From: Flavobacterium chilense
GTDB taxonomy: Bacteria; Bacteroidota; Bacteroidia; Flavobacteriales; Flavobacteriaceae
Assembly: GCF_001602525.1 (NCBI RefSeq)
Contig: NZ_LSYT01000010.1
Span: 62,001 to 126,000, forward strand
DNA length: 64,000 bases
Direction: 5' to 3'
The position numbers were made by a program, and so were the translations under genes. Positions 62,308-64,000 of the stretch are shown here, piece after piece (the first letter of the stretch is position 1; each line of letters begins with the position of its first letter). A model generated the notes under the pieces. That model was not told the DNA's origin, did not search any database, and was given only the letters and a program-made list of their open reading frames with translations.

Positions 62308-63268
62308 ATTTTTTCAGGTTTTTCCATTTTATAAGAAACACGATAAAAGCAATTAATAATATAACAGCAATTATTGATATGATTATTAAACTTGTTTCAA
62401 TTTGATAAACATAATAATCAATTGATTTGTTATTTTCTCTCACAGCTTTAATTTGCCTGCTATAACTCCTGCTTTTCTGAAGATCATATGCATAGTCACT
62501 TATAGCAGTGTTGATAATTCTCGAAATGAGCAGATCGTCTTCATAGCCATATACTCTCGCAAGTTTAAAAACTCGAATAGCGTTTTTATGTTCTCCTTTA
62601 AGCTCCACAAGATTTCCTAGCTCGAAAAGTAGAATTGAAATAATTTTATCTTTAGGTTCAATAAATGACATTCTCTCATTTACTTGAAAATAGACCGCTT
62701 TTGCTAATTTGTCAACTTCTTCATTTGATAATTTCGTTTGAGGGAGGCCTATATTTCCAAAACTTGTATTAATTAAAAACTCACCAGATACATCTTTTAA
62801 ATTTTTAATTTTTGCTTCTAATATTTTTAAATGAAGCCATTCAGAACCATTATGAGATTTAGGATTGATTTCAATAGATTTTTTAATCCAGGTATATGCT
62901 TTTTTATTGTCACCCATCAATTCATAAAGAGTTCCAAGATTAGAAGCTGTTGAATATCTATTGGGATTTGTTTTTTCAATATTCAAATACAAATTTAAAG
63001 CTTCAACATATTTTTTTTGAACGATTAAAAGATACCCTTTATCCGACAAATAATCTATATCTTTTGTTTTATTATATGCACTGTCAAGTTCTTTTATAAT
63101 TTTAGGATAATCACGAGTAAAAAAATTATGACCATGAGGAACCAGCCCCCTGTAATCAATATAAGCATAAGCTCCATTTTTCAAAATTTTAGTTTCACCA
63201 TTCAAACAAGCAAAAGTTTTAAAAGTGATTAAAACCAAAACAACAACAAAAAACTTCAATTTATTCAT
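62291..63268 (-). CDS. Exported TPR-repeat protein with C-terminal membrane helix
   Basis: 325 residues with signal peptide MNKLKFFVVVLVLITFKTFA. TPR units around 65-150 (YLSDKGYLLIVQKKYVEALNLYLNIEKTNPN, TASNLGTLYELMGDNKKAYTWIKKSIEINPKSH) and about 205-240 (GNLVELKGEHKNAIRVFKLA). A membrane helix at 290-312 (TSLIIISIIAVILLIAFIVFLIKW) is followed by a basic tail, giving a large periplasmic domain. TPRs mediate protein binding; the partner is unknown. Overlaps the convergent gene by 17 nt. Confidence 0.8.
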   Translation of the reverse strand: MNKLKFFVVVLVLITFKTFACLNGETKILKNGAYAYIDYRGLVPHGHNFFTRDYPKIIKELDSAYNKTKDIDYLSDKGYLLIVQKKYVEALNLYLNIEKTNPNRYSTASNLGTLYELMGDNKKAYTWIKKSIEINPKSHNGSEWLHLKILEAKIKNLKDVSGEFLINTSFGNIGLPQTKLSNEEVDKLAKAVYFQVNERMSFIEPKDKIISILLFELGNLVELKGEHKNAIRVFKLARVYGYEDDLLISRIINTAISDYAYDLQKSRSYSRQIKAVRENNKSIDYYVYQIETSLIIISIIAVILLIAFIVFLIKWKNLKKSISVS

Positions 63269-63292
63269 AAAAGAATTTTACGTAAAGGATTA

Positions 63293-63319
63293 AACCTGAA
63301 ACAAAGAAAAACCTGAAAC
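63293..63319. repeat. AACCTGAAAC direct repeat
   Basis: Two copies of AACCTGAAAC (63293-63302, 63310-63319) between the TPR and TspO genes, the reverse complement of the repeat after rpoD (3279-3321). Confidence 0.5.
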
Positions 63320-63795
63320 TATTTATTTAACCACCAAATACTAGCATTTAAAACAGCTGCAAATCCAACCCACGCCATATATGGAATCAATAAATAACCT
63401 GCAGTTTTATTGATTTTTAAAAACTTCAAATACGTTTCATAAATAAATAGCCATAAAAGAGCAATTTCTATTAAAGCTAAAAGAGGATTTTTTAATCCGA
63501 AGAATATGTAAGACCATATTGCATTTAAGGTTAGCTGAATCAAAAAGAAACCCAAAGCTTTTTTTACTTCTTCATTTTGTTCTTTTATTTTATCCCAGAC
63601 TAATCCCGCAGCGACAGCCATAAAAATATAAAGCACAGTCCAAACCGGCATGAAAATCCAGTTTGGCGGATTAAAACTTGGTTTTATAAGCGTTGGATAC
63701 CAGCTTTCAACACTTGGTCTTGTTACTGTACTGGCAGAATATCCTACTGCCAAACAAACGATTAAAGCTATGGCGATCTTAGTTAACTTGTTCAT
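63319..63795 (-). CDS. tspO: TspO/MBR-family membrane protein
   Basis: 158 residues from ATG 63795 (MNKLTKIAIALIVCLAVGY); a TTG seven codons upstream is less likely. Five helices with TspO marks: WYPTLIKPSFNPPNWIFMPVWTVLYIFMAVAAGLVW (the PPxWxFxPVWTxLY motif), LFFIQLTLNAIWSYIFFG-type helix 3, and WVGFAAVLNASIWWLN at the end. Binds porphyrins and affects tetrapyrrole levels or stress response in bacteria. A TATTTTTG -7-like word is at 63821-63814. Confidence 0.92.
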   Translation of the reverse strand: MNKLTKIAIALIVCLAVGYSASTVTRPSVESWYPTLIKPSFNPPNWIFMPVWTVLYIFMAVAAGLVWDKIKEQNEEVKKALGFFLIQLTLNAIWSYIFFGLKNPLLALIEIALLWLFIYETYLKFLKINKTAGYLLIPYMAWVGFAAVLNASIWWLNK

Positions 63796-63835
63796 TTTAT
63801 CAAATTTTGTAGTCAAAAATAGTCAAAAGAAAACG

Positions 63836-63910
63836 TTTCACCATATAAGTCATATAAGTTCATTTTGGGAAACCCTACTTATAATTTCTTATATAACTTA
63901 TATGGTGAAA
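63836..63910. repeat. Intergenic inverted repeat, ACCATATAAG family (copy 2)
   Basis: Arms TTTCACCATATAAGT (63836-63850) and ACTTATATGGTGAAA (63896-63910) are exact complements. After one mismatch the pairing goes on (63852-63858 with 63888-63894), giving 22 base pairs. Lies between TspO and the next plus-strand gene. Confidence 0.75.
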
Positions 63911-63947
63911 TATTATAAAAACTATCTTTGCCAAAATTTTATAATTC

Positions 63948-64000
63948 ATGTTTACAGCAACTGATTTTATTCCTAAAAAATATACTTCAACAATCGAAAA
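63948..64000 (+). CDS. Start of an unidentified gene (cut by window end)
   Basis: ATG 63948 opens a frame MFTATDFIPKKYTSTIEK that runs off the window. An exact TATCTTTG -7 box at 63923-63930 precedes it, though without a good -33 element. 17 residues are too few to identify a family. Confidence 0.55.
   Translation, partial: MFTATDFIPKKYTSTIE

Noticed and set aside
1..64000. CRISPR arrays, insertion sequences, prophage or rRNA genes
   Set aside because: I found no regularly spaced direct repeats, transposase or integrase motifs, phage structural genes or rRNA sequence in the window.

Overview
The window looks like a chromosomal segment of a Flavobacterium-type bacterium (Bacteroidota, Flavobacteriaceae). 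Supporting signs are the low G+C, Bacteroidota-type promoters (TTTG / TAnnTTTG), a short RpoD without region 1.1, SusC/SusD/SusE proteins, a type IX secretion (T9SS) C-terminal sorting domain, a GYDIA-family GHMP kinase, and adjacent DUF4249 and TonB-plug-like genes. The gene order of the starch locus resembles the known F. johnsoniae starch/maltodextrin locus. Nearly all of the window is coding. I saw no rRNA, CRISPR array, insertion sequence or prophage.

Layout. 1-2.3 kb: end of a DUF4249 gene and a secreted plug-domain protein. 2.4-7.3 kb: rpoD, rpe, a secreted DNA/RNA endonuclease lipoprotein and a C-terminal processing protease. 7.5-12.4 kb: a plus-strand run surE, small membrane protein, lpxB, NlpC/P60 lipoprotein, comEC. 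12.4-14.3 kb: three tandem thioredoxin-like exported proteins, two of which lack the CxxC. 14.4-21.5 kb: a peptide-use cluster, with three POT-family peptide:proton symporters downstream of a dipeptidyl-peptidase IV. 21.7-24.0 kb: class II HMG-CoA reductase and a GHMP kinase (mevalonate pathway). 24.0-31.0 kb: a minus-strand run coaX, outer-membrane protein, lptC, small membrane protein, CNNM/CorC protein, PpiD-like foldase. Divergent from coaX is tRNA-Phe. 31.3-33.8 kb: a lipoprotein, an MFS symporter and a small membrane protein.

33.9-55.2 kb is a complete starch/maltodextrin utilisation locus. The minus arm is susC, susD, susE and a T9SS-exported GH13 alpha-amylase. The plus arm is a LacI-family regulator, an SLC45-like maltose permease, beta-phosphoglucomutase, GH65 maltose phosphorylase, GH97 glucosidase, an unknown lipoprotein, a SusA-like GH13, and a second GH13 lipoprotein broken by a frameshift. 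Inferred flow: surface amylase and SusCDE capture starch and import oligosaccharides, periplasmic GH13 and GH97 cut them, the permease brings maltose into the cytoplasm, and GH65 plus PgmB convert it to glucose and glucose-6-phosphate. A LacI-type palindrome overlaps the -33 element of the susC promoter and is the likely control point.

55.4-64 kb: a glycerophosphodiesterase, a two-gene Septu-like defence module (PtuA ATPase and PtuB HNH nuclease), an HI0933-type flavoprotein, a HAD phosphatase, a Crp/Fnr regulator followed by an MBL-fold hydrolase, two proteins of unknown function, TspO, and the first codons of another gene. Intergenic regions carry several families of short inverted repeats, densest in the plus arm of the starch locus. 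These and the Septu-like pair are the main points of interest beyond standard annotation.
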